Shown here in pieces: positions 37,801 through 46,972 of a DNA stretch of 64,000 nt (the stretch's first letter is position 1; every line of letters starts with the position of its first letter). The notes under the pieces were generated by a model. It was not told where the DNA came from, searched no databases, and worked only from the letters and a program-made list of their open reading frames with translations. Source of the DNA: Trichoplusia ni (taxonomy: Eukaryota > Arthropoda > Insecta > Lepidoptera > Noctuidae); contig NC_039488.1 of assembly GCF_003590095.1 (NCBI RefSeq), forward strand, positions 7,936,001-8,000,000, written 5' to 3'. The position numbers were made by a program, and so were the translations under genes.

Positions 37801-40800
37801 TCAGAACAATGTATGTGATGTTGTCCGCATTTATTTAGCAACTAGGTTATGTTGATGATGATGATGATGATATATACTAAATTTATATAACACAGTTTCA
37901 GGATAATTCAGACGATATCTTACCAGGAGTACGCTATAGCCGCGGGCGCGGTGCTAGCATTCTTCAGTTCCTTCTATGTAGCCTTCATCATAGCCGTGTT
38001 CTGCAGGAAGAAGGTCATAGGTCACGGACAAGGTCAAGGTCAACTGGTGACCAGTGAGGAAGGTATGTGTTAGTATCTTATTGTTGTTATTTGGGGATTT
38101 TTTTATAGAAAGCTAAGGAATATTTTGATTAGGGTGTGTTAAATAAAAAGTTGAATTAGTAGGGATGATGACTGGGTATAAAAGAAAGAATCTCATTACT
38201 CCCTCAGTTAGATAATTGAAAAGTATGAGACACGAATTTATTCCTTTTTTGGAAAAACTAGAATTGACTGCTTTAAAGTTTAGGAGAGGGGGCTTGTGAC
38301 GTAACGATAGAGTAAAATTTATACTCAATCGTGACGTCACGCGTAAGTTTCATTCACTATAATTTGGTCAATTTATGTTTGCGAGACAAATTAAAAAATA
38401 CGTATACATTATTTTACAAAAAAACTACAAGACGGACACTGCAAAAAAAATTTGTCATCATCCCTATTATCTAAAATTGAAATCCCGCTGATAGAAAGAA
38501 AACCAGCTACATTGTTTAGGAGGCATAGTGTCACAGATAGACATATATGTACATACTATTAAACTTTTACCTTCTCTTGGAAAAAAGCTCATAATCATGA
38601 CAGGGTTAGACCGATTTTGGTCTTGAATCATAGCTAGAAAACCCTTTTGCATAAACAAAACTAATCATTATTGCGTTGGGAAATACAAATAAAATGTTTT
38701 GTGTATGTTTTCAAATAAATAAAAAAGTACTGTTGAAGTCCAAAAAATATGTCAATTTACTGTTTGACACAGCATTGTATTAAATATTTCAACTTTTATC
38801 AATTTAGTTTTTGGTATACAAATATTTACCATCATCACACATATATAACTCCACTTTCTCCCCTCCTCAGAGGGTCTCTCAACTCCCCCAGTCCCCCAGG
38901 ACTTGCCCAGCAGTGGGCCCACACGCCGCCGCCGCGTGGCCATAGACTCGCACAGCGGCGAGAGCTCGCGACACTGTCTCGTTGGTGAAGGGGACATGTA
39001 CGCTGAACAGAGAACTTGTCCAGGTAAGAATTTCATTGAAAATTATGTAAAATACAGTTTATTAGGTTGACTGTACTTGTAGCGGAGTAGTTGAGGTCGC
39101 CACAGAAAGCGACGTGTCGCGGTTTCGATACCCGCGTACGACAAGCGTTTGTGTGATCCGTAAATGAATAAATATGTATTTTGTATTGGGTGTAGGTATT
39201 TTTTATGTTTATGAAACTAGACGTTTTAAATTAGTATGATAGCATTATTTTTCTTCTTCAAATACTGTTGCGCTGTTTTGATTTCCTTTTATATCAAATC
39301 TCTCGTAAGGTTTGCTGTAAGAGAACCCAACTCTGGGTTAAGCTCGCCTTTGTACATGAACTTTCCAAGAACATAGTGTCCTAGTGTGTATTTGTGTGCA
39401 ATAAAGTATAAATAAATAAATGCTTGTCCTGAGTCTGTATGTCTCTGTGCATGTGACTTGAATGTTTGTGAAAGCCCCGCGACACAGTAAGGGGTTTTTT
39501 TTAAACAAAACAAAATAGGGGTCAAAGAAATCCCTAAAATATGAATGTATTTTTTGTTTTTAGATGGCAGTTCATCATCAGATACTGAATCAGATTTCTC
39601 AACTCTTGACGATGTGAACACGGATAAGGATATCTACAGATTAGGCGGGAAACTGTGTGTTGCCAACTTAGCTAGGTAAGATATGCTGTGGTAAATTGTG
39701 TTGCCAGCTTAGATTGATTATAATAATAAAAAATATCTAGTCTTAATCTAAGCAAAGCTTGTATTATGTGTACTAGATAACTGATAGACATAGTTATATA
39801 TTATATTTATGTATTTAGAAAAACTATATTTTATTTTTTCATTTGTATTAATTATTGTCTAGTGCATTATAACTTTATTTAGTTTAAAATGACTTACTTG
39901 AAATAATGTAATTTGACAACGCCCAATTAAACTTTTGATATAGTAATCATAATTATTCTATTTAAGTAATAACTTCACAACTTTTGCTAATATTAGTTTC
40001 ATATTTTGTCCAACAGATGTCGTCCGCGCGTGCTCTCAGCTAGATCCAAGATGTATCTGTGGAATGTTTTGACTGTCGCCGTGTTTTACACCTTGCCTGT
40101 CATACAGCTAGTCGTCACTTATCAACGGGTGAGTTAATACTGGGCTACGTCCCACTGCTGGGCACAGACCTCCCCCATCATCATCATAGCCTTTTCCCAA
40201 CTATGTTGGGGTCGGCTTCCAGTCTAACCGGATGCAGCTAAGTACCAGTGTTTTACAAGGAGCGACTGCCTATCTGACCTCCTCAACCCAGTTACCTGGG
40301 CAACACGATACCCCTTGGTTAGACTGGTTGTCTGACATTCAAGCTTCTGACTACCCATGACAAGATGTATAAAAAACAGCCAGGACCCACAATTTAACGT
40401 GCCTTACGTAACACGGAGGAACATTATTTAGAACATTATTTTCTTCTATATGAAAGATAAATATAAATTTATTCGCAAATGTGGGGTAATATAGGTTACG
40501 CAGACACTTATTAAGGGTTCAGCCATATTTTGCCATGAAGGCATGCAATTTTAAATCTGAATCTAATAAAAACTATAAACTAAGAAAAAATATTTTTCGC
40601 TAATTAATTCACTTATAACATACTAAGCTTTATTTAATAAAAAAAATAGTAAATACTTTTTAAATTTAAATAGGGGTAATTTTTTCCATTGTTTGGGTAT
40701 TTTATTATAAATCACTTGAGCCATGCAGTAAACACTTTTAGGCATAAGTGCTGTTTTAGCTGTTTGCAGACAAAGTAAACGATTGTTTCGCCTATTCTAT

Positions 40801-43800
40801 ATGTCTTGCTCCACCTTCTCTCCCTAGCTGCTGAACCAGTCGGGCAACCAGGACCTGTGCTACTTCAACTTCCTGTGCGCGCACCCGCTGCTGGTGCTGT
40901 CGGACTTCAACCACGTGTACTCCAACCTGGGCTACGTGCTGCTGGGCCTGCTGTTCCTGGCGCAGGTCTGGCGCAGGCATAGCACGCACCAGAACAAGAC
41001 GCCCGAACAGGTGAGGGTTACCTGGCCCCGGTACACGAAGACCAAAGGAAGGAACAAACCAACAACCCACCCAGAGTTTTAGTCAGTAGAAGTCTGACAC
41101 TTATTTCCGCTCAACCCAAAGCTAAAGGAGTCATTTGATGATTTTCCCGGACAGGTTTTATTATCTCTGATAGGGTTATCGCGGCGCCGGTACACGAAGG
41201 CCAAAGGGAGTGGTGTTTTGGTCAGTAGAAGTCTGACTCTCCTTTCCGATCAACTCAAAGCGAAAAATGAGTCATTAGATGATATCCCAACAGTAAAAAA
41301 GTTGTTAAGATGTTCAACCACAATTTAAAAAACCCTGATTGTAGTAAGTCCGACTCTTATTTGACTGGTTTTTAGAGTTCCACATAGGTTTAAAATTAAA
41401 CCCTATTGGCTACGTTGTTTTGAGGCTACGATGTCCATCGGTCCACGATTTTTTCTACTCGGGATGACTGGCATAAAAAATATATATTATCCTATTCTCA
41501 GACCTACCTAATATGCACATAAAATTTCGTATTATTTTATATTTGTGTGCACGTGACTTGTATGTTTGTGAAACCACCCGCGATACAATGATTAAAATCT
41601 TTATTGCGAGTCGTTTTATTTAAAAAAAATCCCTCTAATAGACTCAACATGTCTTCTATTTACACCAATATAGATATAGTTTTTTTATTAATAAGTTTGT
41701 TTAACAGAAAGAGCTAGGCATCCCGCAACACTTCGGGCTGTTGTACGCGATGGGCATAGCGCTGGTGAGCGAGGGCCTGCTGTCCGCCGCCTACCACGTC
41801 TGTCCCAACAGCATGAACTTTCAATTTGGTAAGTGTATTCATAAAAATAAATACATTTGGTTTTGTCTAGCCCACTGTGTCCCACTGCTGGGCAAAGGCT
41901 TCCCCTAAATCCTTCCAATATTCTCTATCCTGGGTAACATGGAAGAAGTCCTCGTGGTAAGCGTTAAGGTCCTCTCGCCTCCGCTTCCTAGGCCTCCCAC
42001 GGCTCGCCGTCCTCCCATAGTGTGGTGACTTTGGCGCAGCGACCGCTTTCCATGCGATACATTACCTAACAAATACATTTAAATATGTAAAAACCCACGT
42101 TTTTAAATGTCACTCCATTAAAATTTTATCAAAGCCGTTTTTATAGTTGAAAATTGCATTGTCATCGGGTTAAAAGCTACCCTGATAGTTTCAGTCTGCT
42201 AGCTTATCGGGAAGATATAAAAACGGCAGGATCAAATGTGATAGAATTTGAATGGAGTGACATTTAAAACGTGGGTATTTAGATTTTATTAAATCTATAA
42301 TTTATTACTTATTACTTATGTTTTTCCAGATACATCATTCATGTATGTGACCTCAGTGCTATGCATGGTCAAGATATACCAGTCTCGACACCCGGATATC
42401 AACGCGAGGGCACACGCGACCTTCGGAGTGCTAGCTTTAATTATATTTATTGGTAAGTCTAATTTATTGTCTAACTAACTGTTGCCCGCGACTCCGTCCG
42501 CGTGTGTTTAAACAAATGAAAGTTGACAAGTGTATATTTTATGAGTGGGAAATAGGTATAAAAATTCCGATTGAGGGTTCTGTATAATAGAAAAACAGAA
42601 AAAAGTTTTTACGACATTAAATTTTTACCTTTTAACCGTAGTTTACGCGATTTTTGTTTTGAGAGTTTGATGTTATACTGCGTGTAGAAATACATCATTT
42701 CTGAATTTAAAATGTCTATCTATTGTCCATGAGATCAGCATGGTGTCGCACGGACAGCAGATCTTTAGCAACTGAATTCCTGTTTTACCTTCTGGGTTCC
42801 ATACCCAAAATAGAATATAAAAAAAGATCAGACTCTCCAAATATTCGAATTTTTACTAAAAGCGTATATAACGCTTCATGTCGACTACTGCCATTGTAAA
42901 ACATACCCTATCTCTATCATTATAAGTACTATATTCCCAGGTCTCGTTGGAGTGCTGAACGCTAACTTCTACTTCTGGATAGCGTTCACTGTCCTTCACC
43001 TCGTGACTTGCCTCATCATGACCTTCCAGATATACTACCTGGGCAGGTTTAGACTGGGTGAGTTGGAAAAATCTAGATTTTTTTAAGTATTTTTGTACTA
43101 TGATGTAAGTCTGTCTTTAAATTTGGATGAAATTAAACACGGTGTGCAAATTTGATTATTATTATAATCAAATTTGGTTTAGTTAGGTTTAGTTTGGTTA
43201 ACTTAGGAGTATATTTTGAACAAATAGTGTGATACGTAAGTTAATTATATATAACGGTCTTTATCAGCCATTTAAACTTGTCGATGATAGTGGTAAGATT
43301 GAATGAAGAATAAAAACACATTTAAAAGTTACAAATAATATTTTCAGAAGACGACTCCTTCGTTAAGGAACTTAAGCCTTGTATCGATGGGTTTGTGTGA
43401 TATATTAATGCTTGTTCTGAGTCTGGATGTCTTTGTGCATGTGACTTGAATGTTTGTGAACCTCCCGCGACACAAGTATAAAATTCCTTAGTAGGGGAGT
43501 CGTTTTTTTAAAAATATATGGAGATATACTTTTATAGCTTTCCTAGTTTACCTCATTTGTAGAGTAGGATAACAAACAACATTGTTAGTGATAGTTTAGT
43601 ACACAGTGGGTCTGTCCCCGTGTCCCGCAGACGGCGGGCTGGTGTCCCGCGCGGCCCGCTCGCTGCTGTCGCGGCCGCTGGCCGCCATCACGCCCACGCA
43701 CTGCGGCCGCTGCGTGCTGCTGCTCATCGCCAACCTCGCCAACTGGGCCATCGCCGCCTACGGGTGACTATAGCATTACATTATATTCTATACTACTGTC

Positions 43801-46800
43801 TATTAAGGTACAGGTGCGAAGGTCCGTAAGCGTATTCTAAAACTTGGGCTCAGTTAAAAATTGACTTTCAGTCGGACTCTGTTAGGACACATTTATAAAA
43901 TACTAGCTTTTCGGCCGCGGCTTCGCCCGCGTCGAGGTCGGTTATATTGCGTTTCCAAGTGAACTCGTTAAAAGTCCGGGATAAAAGCTATCCTATGTTC
44001 TTTCTCAAGGTTAACTCTATTTCTGTACCAAATTTCATTAAAAGTAGTTCAGTGATTTAGACCTGAAAACATAACAGACAGACAGACAGAGATACTTTCG
44101 CATTTATAATATTAGTTGAGATACTCCTGTCTATAAGGTAAAGATGCGAGGGTCTGTAAGCGTATTCTAATATTTGAGCTCAGTCAAAAATGGACACAAG
44201 CTCAGTCGGACACTGTTAGGACATATATACTATGCCTATACTACACTTATGTATGTTTAATAAGATCCAACAGACAAACCATGTCGATAGTTCTGTTGGG
44301 TATTGCACCAGATTTAATGTTATTATCATGTACGTTTTTTTAATAATAAAACGAAATACAAACACAATTTTCTGACACCTTCAGACCTAGTTTTATTGAT
44401 AGAAATGCACACAAGAATTCAATGCGCGGTTAGCGACAACAGGGCCCCAATTCTGATATTTTACAATGGCCAATGAATTAATGACAATAGGGATGATGAC
44501 AATATTTTTTCTGCAGTGTCCGTCTTGTAGTTTTTTTGTATAATAATGGATACGTATTTTTTTATTTGTCCCGCAAACATAAATTGACCAAATAACAGTG
44601 AATGAAACTTACGCTTGACGTCACGATTGAGTATAAATTTTACCATATCGTTACGTCACAAGCCCCCTCTCCTAAACTTTAAAGCAGTTAATCTTTGTCT
44701 ATTCTAGTTTTTTCTGAAAAAGGAAAAATTACGTGTCTCATACTTTTCAATTATCTAACTGAGGGACTAATGAGATTTTTTCTTTTTATACCCAGTCATC
44801 ATCCCTATTAGATTACATTTGCAATTTTTCATATTTTTTAAACCGTTTTAACCTTCCCTGGATTTTCACGAATATTTAAAGACTAAAATAACCCAAATCG
44901 GTTCAGCCGTTCTCGAGTTTTAGCGAGACTAACGAACAGCAATTCATTGTTATGTCTGTCTGTCCGTCTAGCGTCGCCCAACACAGCCGCGACTTCGCCT
45001 CTCACCTGCTGCTGGTGCTCATGAGCAACTTGTTCCTCTACACTCTGTTCTACATCGTGATGAAGTTGCTGCATCGGGAGTCCATACGGTGGTACAGGTA
45101 TGATCTACAAATACATCATATGAGTTGACTAGCTGGTGAACGCGACTCTGCCCGCGTGGAAAAGAAGCTTTGAAATTTGGCTTAATTATTTATTTAAAAG
45201 CAATTTAAACAAATAATTAAGCCAAATTTCAAAGCTTGTATTCCAAATAATTCCTAATCTAAATCCAAAAATTTCCAAAATTTATTTATTAAAACAGAAA
45301 AATAACATCGTTTCTCATATGCATGCCTATTATAGGGACACACAGCATTTAGAACATAGATGTACTAAGGGTTTTTTTTTGTAATAATGCTTGATTTCGG
45401 TAAGTTGAGTCGGGCAATCCCGATAAATACACGAGAGTTAACCGTTGCATCTTTAAGGGCCGATTTTTCAATCACCAGATAACTTATTCGACGAATATGT
45501 TTGACGTTTTGACAGCTTTTGTATAGAAAATATGTCAAACGGCCATATTTATTCCTCAAATAAAAGTTATCTGACGATTGAAAAATCGGACCTAATGGTT
45601 TTAGTTAATTAATTTAATTTTTAACCTCTGACGCCTCTCGAGAACATGCTATCAAAGTCGCCATTGGCAACTTCATATCATTTATTTATTTATTCATTGA
45701 AATAATGATTTTGTTAAATACATTACTTTTCCCACAGCTGGGTGTTCATCGCGATGACGTACTCCATATGGTTCGGATCCAGCTACTTCTATTTAGACCA
45801 GAATACTAATTGGGCGGTACGTATAACAAAACATCTTCTTTTTTACTTCTTTAAGAAATAAAAATGTCTCCTGCCTAATAATATTACTTGTTTACATTTT
45901 AGGAAGTTCAAAATGACGATGCTAATTAATTATTATAAAATTAGTGATTATGTAGATGATAAGCGCGCTTGGTCTTAGTATTGTCTCGGTACATGTGGCC
46001 TCCCTGGTGGTCGACTAGATAAATTTTGTCAGACTTGCCACTATTAGTTTCCATGTCTTCATTCCTGAAGGTTTTGACATGCCTTGACATTTCATTAGGA
46101 CTACATATTACATTTGGAACCGCGCAACTAGAGCCATCACCTTAACGTTTTGAAAGGGCCTGGAAAACGGTCTACTTGAAATAAAAACTTTTGATTTTGA
46201 TTTTTTTTATTCTATTTATTTAAAATAGGCCATAAAGTAGCACTTATTGAGTGTCAGTTACACAGAGAGCTCTCCGTATCGCCCACCCTTCACCGCTTCC
46301 TAAGTGCTCTAGCATATAATACTTATATCGCGGGGTGTTTCACAAAAATTCAAGTCACATGCACAAAGACACCCAGACTCAGGACAAGCATTCGTGGATC
46401 ACACAAACGAAACCACGACACGTCACTCACAGTCGGTTTGACGTGGTAACCTATCTGTACAGTCCCAATTGTGATAAATAATATTATTTAACAACCTGCT
46501 CCAAAAAAATACTACTGGGTAGTCAGGAGACAGAAAGTCTGACAACCAGGGTCAACCAGGAGGTCAGATAGGCAGTCGCTCCTTGTAAAACACTGGTACT
46601 CAGCTGAAACCGGTTAGACTGGAAGCCGACACCAAAATAGTTGGGAAAAGGTTAGGATGATGACGATGATGATGAGGGTGATGAGGGTGATGGTGACGAT
46701 TATGATGATGATGATTGTGGTGATGATGATGATGATTGTGGTGATGGTGGTGATGGTGATGATGATGATGATGATGATATAATTTTCTTCCACAGCTGAC

Positions 46801-46972
46801 CCCAGCGCAGTCGCGTCAGAACAACAGACAATGTTCTCTACTACAATTGTACGACTCTCACGACATTTGGCACTTCCTCTCCTCGACCGCCATGTTTTTC
46901 TCATTCAATATGTACCTAACCATAGACGATAATCTCTCTAGAACTCCGAGAAGTAACATTATGGTATTCTAA
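28854..46972 (+). CDS. SID-1-like transmembrane protein (SIDT family), complete
   Basis: SID-1 family multi-pass membrane protein. In nematodes it imports dsRNA; in other animals it is linked to RNA and cholesterol handling, and its role in Lepidoptera is unsettled. Nineteen exons: 28854-28960, 30681-30750, 31776-31872, 32646-32768, 35520-35902, 36344-36427, 36880-37052, 37902-38062, 38871-39023, 39564-39675, 40017-40128, 40828-41010, 41708-41828, 42330-42452, 42941-43057, 43631-43763, 44972-45097, 45738-45816, 46796-46972. All are in phase and total 877 codons plus TAA. A signal peptide (about 1-22) precedes an extracellular domain to about 355 with several N-glycosylation sites. The first membrane span is near 356-380, followed by a Ser/Asp/Arg-rich cytosolic loop with SSSSDTESD and TDKDIYR. 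The membrane core follows from about 500. Family blocks: QDTFPVGFYIVFIV, GNQDLCYFNFLCAHP, SNLGYVLLGLL. CREST-type residues are S557, H616, D627, H841 and H845 (HDIWH). The C-terminus is SNIMVF. Several paralogues exist in Lepidoptera, so no paralogue number is given. Confidence 0.95.
29674..29738. repeat. Near-perfect 31-bp-arm hairpin in SID-1-like intron 1
   Basis: The sequence reads as one palindrome centred at 29706. Arms 29674-29704 and 29708-29738 are exact reverse complements (aagccaatatgtcttcttgt... against ...acaagaagacatattggctt), with a 3-nt centre. Part of one arm, 'caatatgtcttctta', recurs at about 29807-29821. Confidence 0.95.
30221..30481 (-). pseudogene. LINE reverse-transcriptase C-terminal remnant (copy 2)
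   Basis: This minus-strand frame of 86 codons includes FGVETFGTWGPGARVLYKEL and RISIAIQRGNAASLLGTF. It is the terminal region of a retrotransposon reverse transcriptase polyprotein. The catalytic domain is absent, so it is a 5'-truncated insertion in SID-1-like intron 1, antisense to the gene. The same end appears at 433-541. Confidence 0.75.
30796..30925 (-). repeat. Helitron-like repeat fragment (family P)
   Basis: 'aactagcttttcgaccacgtc', 'gaggtcggttatat' and 'taccaaatttcattaaaatc' match the copy at 43903-44121. It lies in SID-1-like intron 2. Confidence 0.6.
31630..31760 (+). pseudogene. LINE 3' tail in SID-1-like intron 2
   Basis: The plus strand encodes a short C-terminus ending TSDRKVLKQKTFCADPK and a stop, then 'attgggataagggcaggg' and a (GATGAA)-like tail. 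This is the form of lepidopteran LINE 3' ends ('CADPK' then GAT repeats). The tail ends about 15-30 nt upstream of the exon 3 acceptor. Confidence 0.6.
31999..32345 (+). repeat. Family A repeat, near full length
   Basis: It runs from 'ttggctaatcttaactatgtt' to 'agttatagcttagccacgagct', with all internal blocks of the family. It lies in SID-1-like intron 3, immediately before a family C SINE. Confidence 0.85.
32353..32605 (+). mobile_element. tRNA-derived SINE family C
   Basis: It has an A-box-like 'tggtctagtggttagtga', a B box 'gtgggttcggttcccac', the body 'aaatgtttacgtgatgagcac', and the end 'gagactagatggcgttgtg'. It ends about 40 nt before the SID-1-like exon 4 acceptor at 32645. Confidence 0.8.
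33707..33945 (+). mobile_element. tRNA-derived SINE family C
   Basis: It has 'gtctgttggtctaggggttag', the B box 'gtgggttcgattcccacccag', and the end 'agactagatggcgttgtgtg'. It lies in SID-1-like intron 4. Confidence 0.8.
34040..34168 (+). repeat. Helitron-like repeat fragment (family P)
   Basis: 'tgtgtgccaaatttcattacg', 'gcgtgaaagcgagacagaca' and 'cgcatttataatattagtatgg' form the 5' end of the family in inverted sense. Confidence 0.6.
34598..34950 (+). repeat. Family A repeat, near full length
   Basis: A complete-looking copy from 'ggcctagccttttcccaac' to 'ttatagcttagccacgagctcct'. It is the best reference copy in the window and lies in SID-1-like intron 4. Confidence 0.85.
37081..37215 (-). 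repeat. Family A repeat, inverted fragment
   Basis: 'aggagctcgtggctaagctat', 'gatcacaggttaagcgatac', 'gacgcggttggtccgtagatgg'. It begins about 28 nt after the SID-1-like exon 7 donor. Confidence 0.75.
37255..37392 (-). mobile_element. tRNA-derived SINE family B
   Basis: 'gtgtcgcgggggctttcacaa', 'gtcacgtgcacaaagacacc', 'acgcggggatcgaacccgcg' (inverted B box). It lies in SID-1-like intron 7. Confidence 0.75.
37617..37873 (+). mobile_element. tRNA-derived SINE, third type, with (GAT)n tail
   Basis: A tRNA-like head: 'ctcccgtggtcgattggcg', 'ggtcccgggttcgatccccgg' (B box) and 'tcgggaca'. An unrelated body follows, and a (GATGAT)n tail at 37853-37873. The tail ends about 28 nt before exon 8 of the SID-1-like gene. 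Only one copy is recognised here. Confidence 0.75.
38160..38466 (+). mobile_element. MITE family F (TA|GGGATGATGAC), copy 1
   Basis: Terminal inverted repeats TAGGGATGATGAC and ...CATCATCCCTA enclose a non-coding body with 'ccctcagttagataattgaaa', 'ttaggagagggggcttgtga' and 'tactcaatcgtgacgtcac'. Four copies in the window share this body. It lies in SID-1-like intron 8. Confidence 0.9.
39078..39165 (+). mobile_element. tRNA-derived SINE family B, partial
   Basis: 'agcggagtagttgaggtcgcc', 'gtgtcgcggtttcgatacccg' and 'gtttgtgtgatccgtaaatga' in order. It lies in SID-1-like intron 9. A second fragment of the same body is at 39420-39500. Confidence 0.7.
40139..40434 (+). repeat. LINE-tail scrap plus family A repeat
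   Basis: 'tgggctacgtcccactgctgg' (LINE-end-like, 40139-40172) is followed by a family A copy from 'agccttttcccaactatgttgg' (40188) to 'taacacggaggaac'. The block starts about 10 nt after the SID-1-like exon 11 donor (GT at 40129). Confidence 0.75.
41024..41300 (+). repeat. Two tandem copies of a dispersed repeat
   Basis: 'ggtacacgaagaccaaagga' ... 'gtcagtagaagtctgacactt' ... 'gtcatttgatgattttccc' is repeated as 'ggtacacgaaggccaaaggg' ... 'gtcagtagaagtctgactctc' ... 'gtcattagatgatatccc'. A related piece is at about 62920-63060. It begins about 13 nt after the exon 12 donor of the SID-1-like gene. Confidence 0.65.
41872..42058 (-). repeat. LINE-derived fragment
   Basis: 'cccactgctgggcaaaggctt', 'ttccaatattctctatcctgg' and 'gcctcccacggctcgccgtcc' resemble the inverted 3' coding end of lepidopteran LINEs. 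It lies in SID-1-like intron 13, about 45 nt after the donor. Confidence 0.55.
42090..42278. mobile_element. MITE with about 55-bp terminal inverted repeats
   Basis: The left end 'acccacgtttttaaatgtcac', continuing 'tccattaaaattttatcaaa', is matched inverted by the right end 'gaatttgaatggagtgacat', continuing 'ttaaaacgtgggta'. The arms also share 'gccgtttttata'/'tataaaaacggc'. It is about 190 bp and could fold along most of its length. It lies in SID-1-like intron 13. Confidence 0.8.
43385..43490 (+). mobile_element. tRNA-derived SINE family B, 3' part
   Basis: 'gggtttgtgtgatatattaatgc', 'ttgttctgagtctggatgtct' and 'gcatgtgacttgaatgtttg' are the 3' body of family B. It lies in SID-1-like intron 15. 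Confidence 0.65.
43903..44121 (-). mobile_element. Helitron-like element (family P)
   Basis: On the minus strand it ends CTAG at 43903-43906 next to a GC-rich block (cggccgcggcttcgcccgcg). It starts near 44121 with a TC and 'aactaatattataaatgcg'. Internal 'taccaaatttcattaaaag' is shared with 30796-30925. It lies in SID-1-like intron 16. Confidence 0.65.
44488..44808 (-). mobile_element. MITE family F, copy 2 (inverted)
   Basis: The same TAGGGATGATGAC ends, with the body inverted relative to the other three copies. It lies in SID-1-like intron 16. A family H fragment (gggccccaattctgat) abuts it at 44440-44480. Confidence 0.9.
45165..45237. repeat. Perfect 27-bp-arm hairpin in SID-1-like intron 17
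   Basis: Arms 45165-45191 and 45211-45237 are exact reverse complements (aagctttgaaatttggctta... against ...taagccaaatttcaaagctt), separated by a 19-nt loop that can pair further. It is directly preceded by a Helitron-like scrap (cgcgactctgcccgcgtgg). Confidence 0.95.
45454..45594. mobile_element. Small MITE family K, copy 1
   Basis: The ends 'ggccgatttttcaatcacca' and 'tgacgattgaaaaatcgga' are inverted repeats. The interior includes 'catatttattcctcaaata'. A relative is at 50278-50408. It lies in SID-1-like intron 17. Confidence 0.75.
46329..46470 (-). mobile_element. tRNA-derived SINE family B
   Basis: 'gcggggtgtttcacaaaaatt', 'acacccagactcaggacaagc' and 'attcgtggatcacacaaacga'. The B-box region is partly lost. 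It lies in SID-1-like intron 18. Confidence 0.75.
46500..46780 (-). repeat. Family A repeat followed by GAT/GGT microsatellite
   Basis: An inverted family A copy ends 'ccgacaccaaaatagttggga' (about 46630) and runs into an imperfect (GATGAT/GGTGAT)n tract to about 46779. The tract ends about 16 nt before the acceptor of the last SID-1-like exon (exon start 46796). The 96-codon minus-strand frame here is low-complexity. Confidence 0.85.

Noticed and set aside
46614..46904. 96-codon frame rich in Ile and Thr
   Set aside because: It is produced by the GAT/GGT tract, antisense to the last SID-1-like exon.
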